Counted from the stretch's first letter, positions 8,800 through 18,186 are shown. The stretch is 61,268 nt of DNA from an uncultured Sterolibacterium sp. (GCA_903904605.1 CAIVDC010000031.1:1-61268); one strand, 5' to 3'. Program-made: numbers and translations. Notes: generated by a model from the sequence alone, not told the origin.

Positions 8800-11292
8800 C
8801 TAATCGCCGCGCAAGGCGCCCAGCGCCGGGCGCCTCAGAACGCCGACCGTGCCCAGCCAGCCGGCCAGGGCCACGCCGGCGGCACCTGTGGTCAAGCCGA
8901 AGAGCAGCAAGGCCGGTGCGGGGCGGTAGTCGAGATGGAATACGAAGTGCGCAAGGGCCCAGCTGATGCCACCGGCACCAATTCCTGCGAGCAGGCCGGC
9001 GATCGCCCCCAGGGCCGAGAACTCGGCCAGCAGGGCACCCTCGATCTGACGACTCCGGGCGCCCAAGGCTCGCAACAAGGCCGACTCGAAGAAGCGTTCG
9101 TCGTGGCTCGCCTGCAGCGCAGCGTAGAGCACGGTAAGGCCTGCCAGGAGCGCAAAGCCGAAGACTACCTGGACGGCGTTGGCGAGCTGGTCCAGGGTTG
9201 TCTGCAGCTGACGCATCAGGGTGGCGACATCGATCACGGTGAGGTTCGGAAACGCCCGCACCAGCCCCGTGATGAAGCCCGCCTGGCTGTCCGCCAGGTG
9301 GAAGCTGGTGATGTAGCTCGCCGGATAACGCTCAAGCACGCCGGGCGGCGTTATGACGAAGAAATTGACGCGCATCGAATCCCAGTCGAGCCGGCGCAGC
9401 GAGGCAATTTTTCCGACGAGTCTGATGCCGCCGATCTCGTAGGTGAGCGTGTCGCCCAGCGCGAGATGCAGGGTCTCGGCCAGACCCTGCTCGACCGAGA
9501 ACTCGCCCTGCCCGGCCGGCGCGGGCGCGCCGGACCAGCGCCCTGCGATGATGCTGTTGCCCGCCGGCAGCGCTGCAGCCCAGGAGAGGTTGAACTCGCG
9601 TTCGACCAGATGCTGGGCGCGCTCGTCCGCAAAACTCCTGCGGTCGATGGGGCGGCCATTGACCATGACCAGACGCCCGCGCACCATCGGCAGGAACGTC
9701 GGCGGAGCCACGCCCTGGGACGCGAAATAGGTTTCCAGCGACCTCAGCTGTGCCGGCTGGATGTTGATCACGAAGCGGTTGGCGGCATCCGGCGGGACCT
9801 TGCGGCGCCAGCTCTCCAGCAGATCCTGGCGTGCCACCGTCAGGAGCAGCAAGGCCGTGAGACCCAGACCCAGCGCCGTCGCCTGGAGCACGCTGGCTTT
9901 GCCGTGACGGCGCAGACTGGCCAGGCCGATCCGCCAGCCCGCGCCTCCCCCCGAGCCAAGACGGCTGGCGGCCAGGAGCATGAACTGCGCCAGCAGAACA
10001 TAGACGATCAAGGCTGCGGCGAAGCCGCCGAGGACGATGCCGCCCAGGCGCAGATCGCCGGCGATCCAGAGCATCAGCGCCCCCAGCGCCGCGCAGCCGA
10101 AGGCATAGGCGGCCCAGGACAGGGACTCCCCCGGCGCCCATTCGCGGCGCAGCACGCGCAAGGTCGACACCATTCGCAAGCGCAGCAGAGGCGGCAGGGT
10201 GAAGCCGGCCACCAGCGTGAACCCGACCAGCAGACCCTGGCCCCAGGGCTGCCACCCCGGCGCGGGCAAGGCCACGACGAGAACGCCCGAGAGCAACCCC
10301 TGCAGGAGCCATTGCGTGCAGTAGCCCAGGCCGCAACCGGCCAGCGTGGCGGCCAGGCCGAAGAGCAGAAACTCGCCGCCATGCACCGTGAGCACCTGAA
10401 GCTGGCTGGCACCCAGGCAGCGCATCACGGCACAGCCGTCGAGATGGCGGCGCATGTAGCGATCGGCGGAAAAGCCCACCGCCACAGCAGCGAGCACCAC
10501 AGCCAGGAGCGAGGCCAGACTGAGGAAGCGCTGGGCACGGTCAAGCATGCTGCGGATCTCCGGCCGGGCATTGGAGAGGTCCTCGAGACGCTCGCCGGGC
10601 TTCAATCGGGCCACCTGCCAGTTCTTGAAGGCTTCGACCTGTCCGGGCGCGCCGGCCAGATGCAGGCGATAGGCCACCCGGCTGCCGGCCTGGATCAAGC
10701 CGGTGGCGGCCAGATCGCCGAGATTCATCAGCAGGCGAGGCGCGAAACTGAAAATATTGGCGCCGCGGTCTGGCTCCAGGGTCAGCACCCCGGCGACGGT
10801 GAAGCGGCGCTCGCCGAGTGTCAGGAACTCGCCGGGTCGAGCCGCCAGAGCGGAGGTGAGACGCTCGTCGAGCCACACCGTTCCCGCCGCCGGTATCTCG
10901 TGAGTCTCGGCATCCTGGGCATTTTGCTCGGGCGCACGGCGCAGGGCGCCGCGCAAGGGATAGCCCGGAGCCACCGCCTTGACATCCGCCAGTTGGCTGG
11001 TGCCGGCACTGCTGACCATGCTCGGGAAGCTGACGCTATCGACCAGCGCCAGGCCGAACTGCCTGGCCTGCCGCCGGACGGTCTCGTTCCAGGGGTGATC
11101 GGAAGTCAGCAGCAGGTCGCCGCCCAGGAGTTGGTGCGATTCCTGGATCAAGGCATGTCCGACGCGGTCTGAGAGAAAGCTGACGCTGGTCAGGCTGGCC
11201 ACCGCCACCAGCAGCGCCAGACCCAGCACCGTCAGTTCGCCGGCGCGAGAGTCGCGAAGCAGCATGCGCAACATCAGGCGCACAGTCGTCAC
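8800..11292 (-). CDS. FtsX-family ABC transporter permease (YbbP-like)
   Basis: An 830-residue permease with the architecture of YbbP-type proteins: an N-terminal helix (GLALLVAVASLTSVSFL), a large periplasmic MacB-like domain, three helices, a short middle segment, and a second FtsX unit (ALLAGLTVLYAALQASHDERFFESALLRALGA). ABC permeases of this class work with an ATPase such as YbbA, and the family is linked to lipoprotein handling, efflux or lysophospholipid metabolism. No ATPase gene is adjacent, so the partner must be elsewhere. The start directly follows the radA stop (two bases between them), so it is probably co-transcribed with alr-radA. Confidence 0.9.
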   Translation of the reverse strand: MTTVRLMLRMLLRDSRAGELTVLGLALLVAVASLTSVSFLSDRVGHALIQESHQLLGGDLLLTSDHPWNETVRRQARQFGLALVDSVSFPSMVSSAGTSQLADVKAVAPGYPLRGALRRAPEQNAQDAETHEIPAAGTVWLDERLTSALAARPGEFLTLGERRFTVAGVLTLEPDRGANIFSFAPRLLMNLGDLAATGLIQAGSRVAYRLHLAGAPGQVEAFKNWQVARLKPGERLEDLSNARPEIRSMLDRAQRFLSLASLLAVVLAAVAVGFSADRYMRRHLDGCAVMRCLGASQLQVLTVHGGEFLLFGLAATLAGCGLGYCTQWLLQGLLSGVLVVALPAPGWQPWGQGLLVGFTLVAGFTLPPLLRLRMVSTLRVLRREWAPGESLSWAAYAFGCAALGALMLWIAGDLRLGGIVLGGFAAALIVYVLLAQFMLLAASRLGSGGGAGWRIGLASLRRHGKASVLQATALGLGLTALLLLTVARQDLLESWRRKVPPDAANRFVINIQPAQLRSLETYFASQGVAPPTFLPMVRGRLVMVNGRPIDRRSFADERAQHLVEREFNLSWAAALPAGNSIIAGRWSGAPAPAGQGEFSVEQGLAETLHLALGDTLTYEIGGIRLVGKIASLRRLDWDSMRVNFFVITPPGVLERYPASYITSFHLADSQAGFITGLVRAFPNLTVIDVATLMRQLQTTLDQLANAVQVVFGFALLAGLTVLYAALQASHDERFFESALLRALGARSRQIEGALLAEFSALGAIAGLLAGIGAGGISWALAHFVFHLDYRPAPALLLFGLTTGAAGVALAGWLGTVGVLRRPALGALRGD

Positions 11293-11294
11293 GA

Positions 11295-12665
11295 TCAGAA
11301 CTCGAACAGCTGGTCGACCGCCGTGCCGACGCGATCGACGGCGATCACCGTGAGTCCGGCGATCGGTTGCTTCGGCGCATTGGCTTTCGGGATCAGGGCA
11401 TGCGTGAAACCAAGCTTGGCCGCTTCCTTGAGGCGCTCCTGGCCGCGTGGGGCCGGGCGGATTTCGCCCGCCAGGCCAACCTCACCGAACGCAATAAGTT
11501 TATCGTGTAATGGCTTGTTTTTCAATGACGATACGATCGCAGAGAGCACGGCGAGATCGGCTGCAGGCTCGGCGATACGCACGCCGCCCACGGCATTGAC
11601 GAAGACGTCCTGATCGAAGCACACGAGACCCGCGTGACGGTGCAGAACCGCCAGGAGCATCGCCAGCCGGTTCTGTTCCAGACCGACCGTAAGTCTTCTC
11701 GGGCTGGAACTATGACTGGCATCGACCAACGCCTGGATCTCCACCAGGAGCGGCCGGGTGCCTTCCTGGGTGACCATAACGCAACTGCCGGACACGGCCT
11801 GTTCATGTTGCGACAGGAACAGCGCGGAAGGGTTGGAGACGCCGCGCAGTCCGCGCTCGGTCATGGCGAACACGCCCAGTTCATTGACCGCGCCGAAGCG
11901 GTTCTTGACGGCGCGCACCAGACGGAACGAGGAATGAGGATCGCCCTCGAAGTAAAGGACGGTGTCGACGATATGCTCGAGCACGCGCGGCCCGGCCAGA
12001 GCGCCCTCTTTCGTGACATGGCCCACTAGGATAATGCAGGTCCCGGTCTGCTTGGCGTAGCGGGTCAGCTGCGCGGCGCACTCCCTGACCTGGGCCACCG
12101 AGCCTGGCGCCGATTGCAGCGCCTCGGAATACATGGTCTGGATCGAGTCGATCACGGCCACCGCGACCGCCGGCTTCTGGCCTGCCAGGGTCGACAGCAC
12201 CCGCTCCAGGCTGATCTCGGCCAGCAGCGCCAAGCCTTCGGTGGGCACCTGCAGACGTCTCGCACGCAACGCCACCTGCTCCGCGGACTCCTCGCCGGAG
12301 ACGTAGAGCACCACTTGTCGGGCGGCCGCCATCTTCGACAAGGCCTGGAGCAACAAGGTCGACTTGCCGATGCCCGGATCGCCGCCGATCAGCACCACAC
12401 CGCCGGCCACCAGGCCACCGCCCAGGACCCGGTCGAACTCTTCGACGCCGCTAGGCAGCCGCGGCTCCTCGCGCGGACGGATCTCGGAGAGTTGCTGCAG
12501 GCGGGCAGTAGTGCCGGCACCGGCGTACCGGTTCGCCGCGGCGGAAGTCTCGGCGAGGGTCTCGACCAAGGTATTCCAAAGACCGCAGCCCGGGCACTGG
12601 CCCTGCCATTTGGGTGACGCGGCGCCGCATTCGCTGCAGCAGTAGACGCTCTTCGCCTTGGCCAT
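11295..12665 (-). CDS. radA: DNA repair protein RadA
   Basis: A 456-residue RecA-related ATPase. The N-terminal zinc finger (CSECG, CPGCG) is followed by Walker A GGDPGIGKSTLLLQ, the RadA-specific KNRFG motif (VKNRFGAVNE), Walker B-like AVIDSIQTM, and a C-terminal Lon-like domain. RadA drives branch migration and three-strand joint processing in recombinational repair. It lies between alr and the FtsX-like permease, with no gap on the alr side. Confidence 0.97.
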   Translation of the reverse strand: MAKAKSVYCCSECGAASPKWQGQCPGCGLWNTLVETLAETSAAANRYAGAGTTARLQQLSEIRPREEPRLPSGVEEFDRVLGGGLVAGGVVLIGGDPGIGKSTLLLQALSKMAAARQVVLYVSGEESAEQVALRARRLQVPTEGLALLAEISLERVLSTLAGQKPAVAVAVIDSIQTMYSEALQSAPGSVAQVRECAAQLTRYAKQTGTCIILVGHVTKEGALAGPRVLEHIVDTVLYFEGDPHSSFRLVRAVKNRFGAVNELGVFAMTERGLRGVSNPSALFLSQHEQAVSGSCVMVTQEGTRPLLVEIQALVDASHSSSPRRLTVGLEQNRLAMLLAVLHRHAGLVCFDQDVFVNAVGGVRIAEPAADLAVLSAIVSSLKNKPLHDKLIAFGEVGLAGEIRPAPRGQERLKEAAKLGFTHALIPKANAPKQPIAGLTVIAVDRVGTAVDQLFEF

Positions 12666-13757
12666 TCAGCGCTCCGTCACCGGCACCCGGGCCGACAGGG
12701 CGCAAAACAGTTCGTAGCTCACCGTACCTGCGGCACCGGCGACTTCGTCGGCGGGCAAGCCGGTCAGCGGATCGCCTCCCCAGAGGAGCACCCTCGATCC
12801 GACCCTTGCCCCGGGAATGCCGCTCAGATCGACGCAGATCTTGTCCATCGAAACACGACCGAGCGTGCGCGTGCGCTGGCCGCAGACCAGGACCGGCGTG
12901 CCGGTCGGGGCGGCCCGCGGGTAGCCGTCGGCATAGCCGCAGGCGACCACGCCCATCCTCATGTCCGCCATTGCCGTGAACATGCCCCCGTAGCCGACGC
13001 GCTCGCCCCGTGCGATTTCGCGCACCGCGATCAATTCGCTCTCCAGGGTCATCGCCGGCCGCAGGCCCATACTTTCGGCGCTTTTCATCTCCGGAAACGG
13101 GGATGCGCCATAAAGCATGATGCCGGGGCGCACCCAGTCGCCGCAATGCTCCGGATAGGCGAGAAGTGCGGCGGAATTGGCCGGACTGACCGGCCAGCAA
13201 CCGATCAACGACCTGCGCATCGTCTCGAATCTCGCCAGTTGGGCAGCGATGCCGCGCTCGGTATCGGCATCGGCGAAATGGGTCATCAGGGTCATGCCGG
13301 CCACCTGAGGGGCCGCGGCGAGCGCCGCGAGAGCGGCTGGAAGCTCGTCCGCGTTGAGGCCGAGACGGTTCATGCCGCTGTTCAGCTTGAGATAGACCGG
13401 CAACGGCCCGGGCAAGGCCGCTGCCTTGAGCATCATGACCTGCTCCATAGAATGGACGGTCGGCGTGAGCAGGTATTGCGCGAACAGCGGCAACTCGTCG
13501 GCGCAATAGTAGCCTTCGAGCAGCAGGATCGGCTGCCTGAAACCGGCCCGGCGCAAGGCGATGGCGCCTTCGAGCTCAATCAGTGCGAAGCCGTCTGCAA
13601 GCCCATCGAGGGCGCGCGCGACGCGCAGCAGGCCATGTCCGTAGGCATCGGCCTTGACCACGCTCCAGATGCGCGCGGCGCCGGCATGGCGGCGGGCCAC
13701 GCCATGGTTGTGGCGCAGGGCGGCAAGATCGATGGCGGCCTTGATCGGGCGGGTCAT
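12666..13757 (-). CDS. alr: Alanine racemase
   Basis: A 363-residue PLP enzyme that makes D-alanine for peptidoglycan. The N-terminal TIM barrel has the PLP-lysine segment VVKADAYGHG, and the C-terminal domain has the catalytic Tyr in RVGYGGMF. The NSG-containing stretch KLNSGMNRLG is also typical. ATG at 13757 is chosen; an in-frame TTG nine bases upstream is possible. The radA start directly follows the stop. The LysR gene immediately upstream ends at 13768. Confidence 0.95.
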   Translation of the reverse strand: MTRPIKAAIDLAALRHNHGVARRHAGAARIWSVVKADAYGHGLLRVARALDGLADGFALIELEGAIALRRAGFRQPILLLEGYYCADELPLFAQYLLTPTVHSMEQVMMLKAAALPGPLPVYLKLNSGMNRLGLNADELPAALAALAAAPQVAGMTLMTHFADADTERGIAAQLARFETMRRSLIGCWPVSPANSAALLAYPEHCGDWVRPGIMLYGASPFPEMKSAESMGLRPAMTLESELIAVREIARGERVGYGGMFTAMADMRMGVVACGYADGYPRAAPTGTPVLVCGQRTRTLGRVSMDKICVDLSGIPGARVGSRVLLWGGDPLTGLPADEVAGAAGTVSYELFCALSARVPVTER

Positions 13758-13767
13758 GCCCGGCAAC

Positions 13768-14673
13768 TCACTTCAAGGAGAACTGTTTGAGTTTTGCCCC
13801 GGCAAAGTCAACGAATGCGACAACCAGCCGCGAGCGGAATTTTTCCTTCGGGTAGACCATCGACAAGGTGCGGGTCAGCTTCGGTGCGAGCGGGATCGCC
13901 ACCAGGTCGCCCAGGCGCAGTTCCTTCACTACCGCGGCGCGCGAGACGATGGCAAACCCGAGGCCGGTTTCCACCACGCCGTTCAAGGCTTCGGGGCTGC
14001 CCAGCTCCATCACCAGCGCAAGCTTATCGGGATCTATCCCGGCCGCCCGAAGGTAGGTGTCGGTATTCTCGCGCGTGCCGGAACCCGGCTCTCGACTGAC
14101 ATAGGGCTGATCGACGAGCTGTTGCGGCTTGAGCACCTTGAATCTCGCCAGCGGGAACTTCGGACTGCAGATGACTCGCAACTCGTCGTCGCAACAGGCC
14201 TCGGTATGCAAGTCCGGCTGGTGGGTAGGCGACTCGATCAGACCGATGTCGAGGGTATGCTCGGCGACGCGCGTCTCTATCGTTTCCGAGTTGGCAACGA
14301 TCAGGCGCGGCTTGACCCCCGGATGGAGCGACTTGAATTCGCCCAGGATGCGGGGCAGCATGAACTCGGCGATGGTGGTGCTGGCACCGACCAGAAGCGA
14401 GCCGCCGATCTCTCCGGTCATCTCGGACAGCCGCACGTCCATTTCCGCCGAAAGTCCGAGAATCTTCTTGGCGTAGTCGAGGACCAGATCGCCTGCCGGC
14501 GTCAGGGCGATCTTGCCGTGGCCCCGATCGAACAGGCGGGTGTTGAAGTGCTCCTCGAGTTGCTTGATCTGGAAAGTGACGGCCGGCTGGGTCATGAACA
14601 GGACGTCGGCAGCCTTGGTAAATGAAAGCTGCTTCGCCACAGCATGAAAAACTTGCAGCCTCCGGTCTGCCAT
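13768..14673 (-). CDS. LysR-family transcriptional regulator
   Basis: A 301-residue regulator with an N-terminal winged helix-turn-helix (LSFTKAADVLFMTQPAVTFQIKQLEE) and a periplasmic-binding-like effector domain (about 90-295). The closest well-known subgroups by eye are the CbbR/YeiE/CysL-like LTTRs, but the target cannot be named. It is transcribed away from lplT across a 220-base region that contains a TTA-N7-TAA dyad, a plausible LTTR site. Its stop lies 11 bases before the alr start, so it might also be co-transcribed with alr. Confidence 0.88.
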   Translation of the reverse strand: MADRRLQVFHAVAKQLSFTKAADVLFMTQPAVTFQIKQLEEHFNTRLFDRGHGKIALTPAGDLVLDYAKKILGLSAEMDVRLSEMTGEIGGSLLVGASTTIAEFMLPRILGEFKSLHPGVKPRLIVANSETIETRVAEHTLDIGLIESPTHQPDLHTEACCDDELRVICSPKFPLARFKVLKPQQLVDQPYVSREPGSGTRENTDTYLRAAGIDPDKLALVMELGSPEALNGVVETGLGFAIVSRAAVVKELRLGDLVAIPLAPKLTRTLSMVYPKEKFRSRLVVAFVDFAGAKLKQFSLK

Positions 14674-14718
14674 ACCCTATTCCCCATATCGTTGCCAAGA
14701 CGCGTTATTCAAACACAA

Positions 14719-14731
14719 TTAGCGTGCATAA
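14719..14731. promoter_or_regulatory. Candidate LysR-type operator (TTA-N7-TAA)
   Basis: TTAGCGTGCATAA is a dyad fitting both T-N11-A and TNA-N7-TNA, the LTTR binding pattern. It sits 46 bases upstream of the lysR start and about 166 bases before the lplT ATG, in the shared intergenic region. The position suits autoregulation and control of lplT. Such short motifs can arise by chance. Confidence 0.4.
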
Positions 14732-14896
14732 GATAGTCTGATGAGCCGGGTCGGCCGGCACCCCGCAACGGCGGCGTTCCGGGCAAAAAGGCATAGACTG
14801 ACAGGCGTCGGCTGTTCGTGGTATAAACCGTCAGCCTTGAGCAAGCTCACCACCATTTCCCGGAAAATTCCGATTACGCCTCACTCCTCCGACCGG

Positions 14897-16159
14897 ATGA
14901 ATTTCGGCTTCTACGTCATCATGGCAGCGCAGTTTTTCTCCGCGCTCGCCGACAATGCCTTGCTCATCGCCGCCATCGCCATCCTCCGCGAAATGCATTC
15001 GCCGGCGAGCTACGAGCCGCTATTGAAGACCTTCTTCACGGTTTCCTATGTGGCCCTGGCGGCCTTCGTCGGCGCCTTCGCCGACTCGATGCCGAAGTGG
15101 CGCGTGATGTTCATCAGCAACGGCATCAAGATCCTCGGCTGCGCCCTGATGTTCTTCAATGTCCATCCGCTCATCGCATACGGTGTCGTCGGCCTGGGCG
15201 CCGCCGCCTATTCGCCGGCCAAGTACGGCATCCTCACCGAGTACCTGCCGCACCGCCTGCTGGTGGTCGCCAACGGCTGGATAGAAGGCCTGACGGTGAT
15301 CGCCATCATTCTCGGCACCGTGCTGGGCGGCATGCTGGTCAGGCCGGATATCGCCCACTCGCTTCTTGCCTTCGACTTCCCCTTGATCGATACGGGGATC
15401 GACACCATCGCGGAAATGAACCTGGCGGTGATCGGCTCCTTATACCTGGTTGCGGCGCTGTTCAATCTGCACATCCCGGACACCGGCGTTGATCACAAGA
15501 TGCTGAAGAAGAATCCGCTCTATCTGCTGCACGATTTCAACCACAGCCTCAAGCTGCTCTGGCGCGACAAGCTCGGCCAAATATCGCTGGCGGTGACGAC
15601 GCTGTTCTGGGGTGCCGGAGCGACGCTGCAGTTCATCGTCATCGAGTGGGCCAAGGTTGCGATGGGGCTCTCGCTTTCCAAGGCGAGCATGATGCAGGGG
15701 GTGGTGGCGGTCGGCGTCGCGGTCGGCGCGGTCATGGCGGCCCGGATGATCACCCTGAAGAAGTCGGTCAGGGTGATTCCGCTCGGCATCGCCATGGGTA
15801 TCGTCGTGATCGGCATGGTCTTCATCCGCGACATGAGGATCGCAGTGCCCCTGCTGGTCCTGATCGGAATCCTCTCGGGCTTCTTCGTGGTGCCGATGAA
15901 TGCCCTGCTGCAGCATCGCGGCCACATCCTGATGGGTGCGGGCCACTCGATCGCCGTGCAGAATTTCAACGAGAACCTGTCGATCATCGTCATGACCGGC
16001 ATCTATTCGGCGATGATCAGGGCTCAGTTGTCGATCTACACCATCGTCGTGCTCTTCGGTCTCTGCGTCGCAGGCCTGATGCTGCTCATCAAGCGGCGCC
16101 ATGAATTCAACCAGCGCCGGTTCGACGACGTCGCCTCTCTCGACGACAAGCGGCTGTAG
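14897..16159 (+). CDS. lplT: Lysophospholipid transporter LplT (MFS)
   Basis: A 420-residue major facilitator with about 12 membrane helices. The N-terminus MNFGFYVIMAAQFFSALADNAL is characteristic of LplT, which flips lysophospholipids across the inner membrane for re-acylation. SPAKYGILTEYLPHRLLVVANGW is the family loop after helix 4. The longer frame opens at 14741, but the ATG at 14897 matches known LplT starts; no good ribosome site is visible before it. Acyltransferase Aas, its usual partner in enterobacteria, is not in the window. Confidence 0.9.
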   Translation: MNFGFYVIMAAQFFSALADNALLIAAIAILREMHSPASYEPLLKTFFTVSYVALAAFVGAFADSMPKWRVMFISNGIKILGCALMFFNVHPLIAYGVVGLGAAAYSPAKYGILTEYLPHRLLVVANGWIEGLTVIAIILGTVLGGMLVRPDIAHSLLAFDFPLIDTGIDTIAEMNLAVIGSLYLVAALFNLHIPDTGVDHKMLKKNPLYLLHDFNHSLKLLWRDKLGQISLAVTTLFWGAGATLQFIVIEWAKVAMGLSLSKASMMQGVVAVGVAVGAVMAARMITLKKSVRVIPLGIAMGIVVIGMVFIRDMRIAVPLLVLIGILSGFFVVPMNALLQHRGHILMGAGHSIAVQNFNENLSIIVMTGIYSAMIRAQLSIYTIVVLFGLCVAGLMLLIKRRHEFNQRRFDDVASLDDKRL

Positions 16160-16209
16160 GTCGGGCCCAAGCCGGAAGACCTCGGCTTCGTCCTGAAGGG
16201 AGACCTACA
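16155..16209. terminator. Bidirectional hairpin between lplT and the TPM gene
   Basis: TGTAGGTC (16155-16162) pairs with GACCTACA (16202-16209), and inside it AAGCCG (16169-16174) pairs with CGGCTT (16183-16188). The outer arms contain the stop codons of both convergent genes (lplT TAG at 16157-16159 and the minus-strand TAG at 16205-16207). No T run follows, so termination would need Rho or the hairpin may mainly protect both transcripts. Confidence 0.5.
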
Positions 16210-16714
16210 GGATCAGAGGCCGGTCCGGAAGCTCGTTTTGCGGCTGCGCAGGTTCGCCCGGCTGCGGCGGGAAATGCGCGGCCAGAAGTTCGCCGATGCG
16301 GGCGATCGCGGCCACCGCGCCAGGGCCGTAGGCACCGCTGCGGAAGGATGCCTCCATGCCGCGGCAGACTGCCTGCCATTGCTCCTGCGCCACATGCGCG
16401 GCGATGCCTCGGTCGGCGACGATCTCGACGCGCCGGTCGATCAACTGGACATAGACCAGCACGCCGCTGTTCTGCGCAGTGTCCCAGACGCGCAGCCGGG
16501 AGAACAATTCGGTGGCCCGTTCGCGCGGGGTAACGCCGCGCCAGAGATCGACAAAGGGCAGGCCGGCCTCGACAACGAAACGCAATTCGCCGGCATGGTG
16601 TTTCTCCGAAGCCGCGACCGCTGCCTCGACCGCTTTCAGGCTGTCCCGGGAGAAGGCCCGCCGCGCGAGCCAGTGCGGTGCCGCCAGATGTCGAAATATA
16701 CGCGCCAGTTTCAT
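16205..16714 (-). CDS. TPM-domain protein (second copy)
   Basis: A 169-residue protein with a TPM (DUF477/YgcG-type) domain: AASEKHHAGELRFVVEAG, WDTAQNSGVLVYVQLIDRRVEIVADRGIA and GMEASFRSG. No signal peptide or clear membrane helix is seen. TPM domains adopt a fold with reported phosphatase activity in some members, but function in bacteria is open. It directly follows the larger TPM gene and forms a LemA-TPM-TPM trio with it. Confidence 0.85.
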   Translation of the reverse strand: MKLARIFRHLAAPHWLARRAFSRDSLKAVEAAVAASEKHHAGELRFVVEAGLPFVDLWRGVTPRERATELFSRLRVWDTAQNSGVLVYVQLIDRRVEIVADRGIAAHVAQEQWQAVCRGMEASFRSGAYGPGAVAAIARIGELLAAHFPPQPGEPAQPQNELPDRPLIL

Positions 16715-17578
16715 CTACCAGTTCCCCGAAGCGCCACCGCCGCCGGCGCTGCCGCCGCCTCCGCCTCCGCCGCCCCAGCCCCCGCCTCCGCCGGAACTCC
16801 AGCCGCCGCCGCCCCAGCCGCCGAAGGGCGAGCCGCCGCGCCCGCCCCTTGCCAGGACGAAGAGAAACACCATGAACGCGGCGGCTATCGCGGCGAACAG
16901 GGAACCGCTCATGAACCAGGCGATGGCGCCGACGACGCCGCCGGTCGCAATGCCGCCGAAGAAGCGCCCCAGCAGCAGGCTGAGCACCCCACCGACGATG
17001 GTCGCGGCGACCAGGCCGACGACCAGCAGTTGATCGAGGCTGCCGGACGTGCTTCGGCCTGCCGGCGCCGGCAGCTGCTCGCCGGCGATCAGCCGGCCGA
17101 TCTGTTCGACACCGGCGACGATACCGCCGTAGGGATCGCCGGCACGAAACTTCGGCGCCATGGTTTCCATCACCACGCGTTTCGCCACGACGTCGGGGAT
17201 AGCGCCCTCGAGACCATAGCCGGCATCGATGCGCAGCGCCCTATCCTGCGCCGCGACGACGATCAGGATGCCGTCGTTATATTGCTTGCGACCGAGCTTC
17301 CAGGCGTCGAAAACGCGAATCGAATACTGCTCGATGGCTTCCGGCGCGGTCGTCGGCACGATCAGCACGGCGATCTGGCTGCCATGCGCTTCCTCGAAAC
17401 GCATCAGACGCCGATCCAGGTCGCTGGCCTGCGCCGGTTGAAGCAGGCCGGCCAGGTCGACGACATGGGCGCTGAGCGGCGGTATCGAAACCAGCCCGTC
17501 GTCGCCGGAGACGGCCGAAGCCACGCCGCCGGCGAGGAACAGCCAGAAGAGCGGCAGCAGGCGGAACAGCCGAGCCAC
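16715..17578 (-). CDS. YgcG-type TPM-domain membrane protein with glycine-rich tail
   Basis: A 287-residue protein with a signal sequence (LFRLLPLFWLFLAGGVASA), a periplasmic TPM domain (VVDLAGLLQPAQASDLDRRL, GSQIAVLIVPT, YNDGILIVVAAQDRALRIDAGYGLEG), two or three membrane helices and a tail of glycines and tryptophans (positions about 245-287). This layout is standard for TPM proteins paired with LemA. The tail is low complexity. It lies eight bases after the lemA stop and abuts the next TPM gene. Confidence 0.9.
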   Translation of the reverse strand: MARLFRLLPLFWLFLAGGVASAVSGDDGLVSIPPLSAHVVDLAGLLQPAQASDLDRRLMRFEEAHGSQIAVLIVPTTAPEAIEQYSIRVFDAWKLGRKQYNDGILIVVAAQDRALRIDAGYGLEGAIPDVVAKRVVMETMAPKFRAGDPYGGIVAGVEQIGRLIAGEQLPAPAGRSTSGSLDQLLVVGLVAATIVGGVLSLLLGRFFGGIATGGVVGAIAWFMSGSLFAAIAAAFMVFLFVLARGGRGGSPFGGWGGGGWSSGGGGGWGGGGGGGGSAGGGGASGNW

Positions 17579-17586
17579 GGGGGCGA

Positions 17587-18186
17587 CTACCTGGCCGGCT
17601 GGTCGAACTTGATGCTGGGCGGCGCGGCCATCGCCTTCTCGTCCTCGACCTTGAACGAGGCCTTGGGCTTCCAGCCCATCACCATCGCCGTCAGGTTGTT
17701 GGGGAAGGTGCGCACCGAGACGTTGTATTCCTGCACCGCCTTGATGTAGCGGTTGCGTGCCACGGTAATGCGATTTTCGGTACCCTCCACCTGTGCCTGC
17801 AGGTCGCGGAAGTTGGCGTCGGCCTTGAGTTGCGGGTAGTTCTCGGAAACCACCAGAAGCCGGGCCAGGGCGCCACCCAGTTCACCCTGCGCCTTCTGGA
17901 ACTTGGCGAAGGCTTCGGGGTCGTTGATCAGTTCCGGCGTCGCCTTGATGCCCGCGACATTGGCCCGCGCCTCGGTGACCCGGATCAAGACCTCCTTCTC
18001 GTGCCCTGCGTAGCCTTGCACCACCGAGACGAGATTCGGGATCAGGTCGGCGCGGCGCTTGTACTGGTTCAGCACTTCGGACCAGGACGCGCTGACCGTT
18101 TCGTCATTGATCTGGATCTGGTTGTAGCCGCAGCCCGAGAGCAAGCCGGCAACGACGAAAAGCAGGACAGGAAGTCTGAAGCGCAT
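17587..18186 (-). CDS. LemA family lipoprotein
   Basis: A 199-residue LemA protein with a lipobox LLSGC (Cys19) in place of the usual single N-terminal helix, then the long alpha-helical LemA bundle: ASWSEVLNQYKRRADLIPNLVSVVQGYAGHE, LARLLVVSENYPQLKA, VARNRYIKAVQEYNVSVRTFPNNL. The function is not known. It is first in the LemA-TPM-TPM operon, which suggests a shared envelope role. Confidence 0.93.
   Translation of the reverse strand: MRFRLPVLLFVVAGLLSGCGYNQIQINDETVSASWSEVLNQYKRRADLIPNLVSVVQGYAGHEKEVLIRVTEARANVAGIKATPELINDPEAFAKFQKAQGELGGALARLLVVSENYPQLKADANFRDLQAQVEGTENRITVARNRYIKAVQEYNVSVRTFPNNLTAMVMGWKPKASFKVEDEKAMAAPPSIKFDQPAR

Noticed and set aside
8776..11172. A 798-codon frame on the plus strand
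   Set aside because: It is antisense to the FtsX-like permease, has no motifs and a glutamine/arginine-rich composition typical of GC-rich shadow frames.
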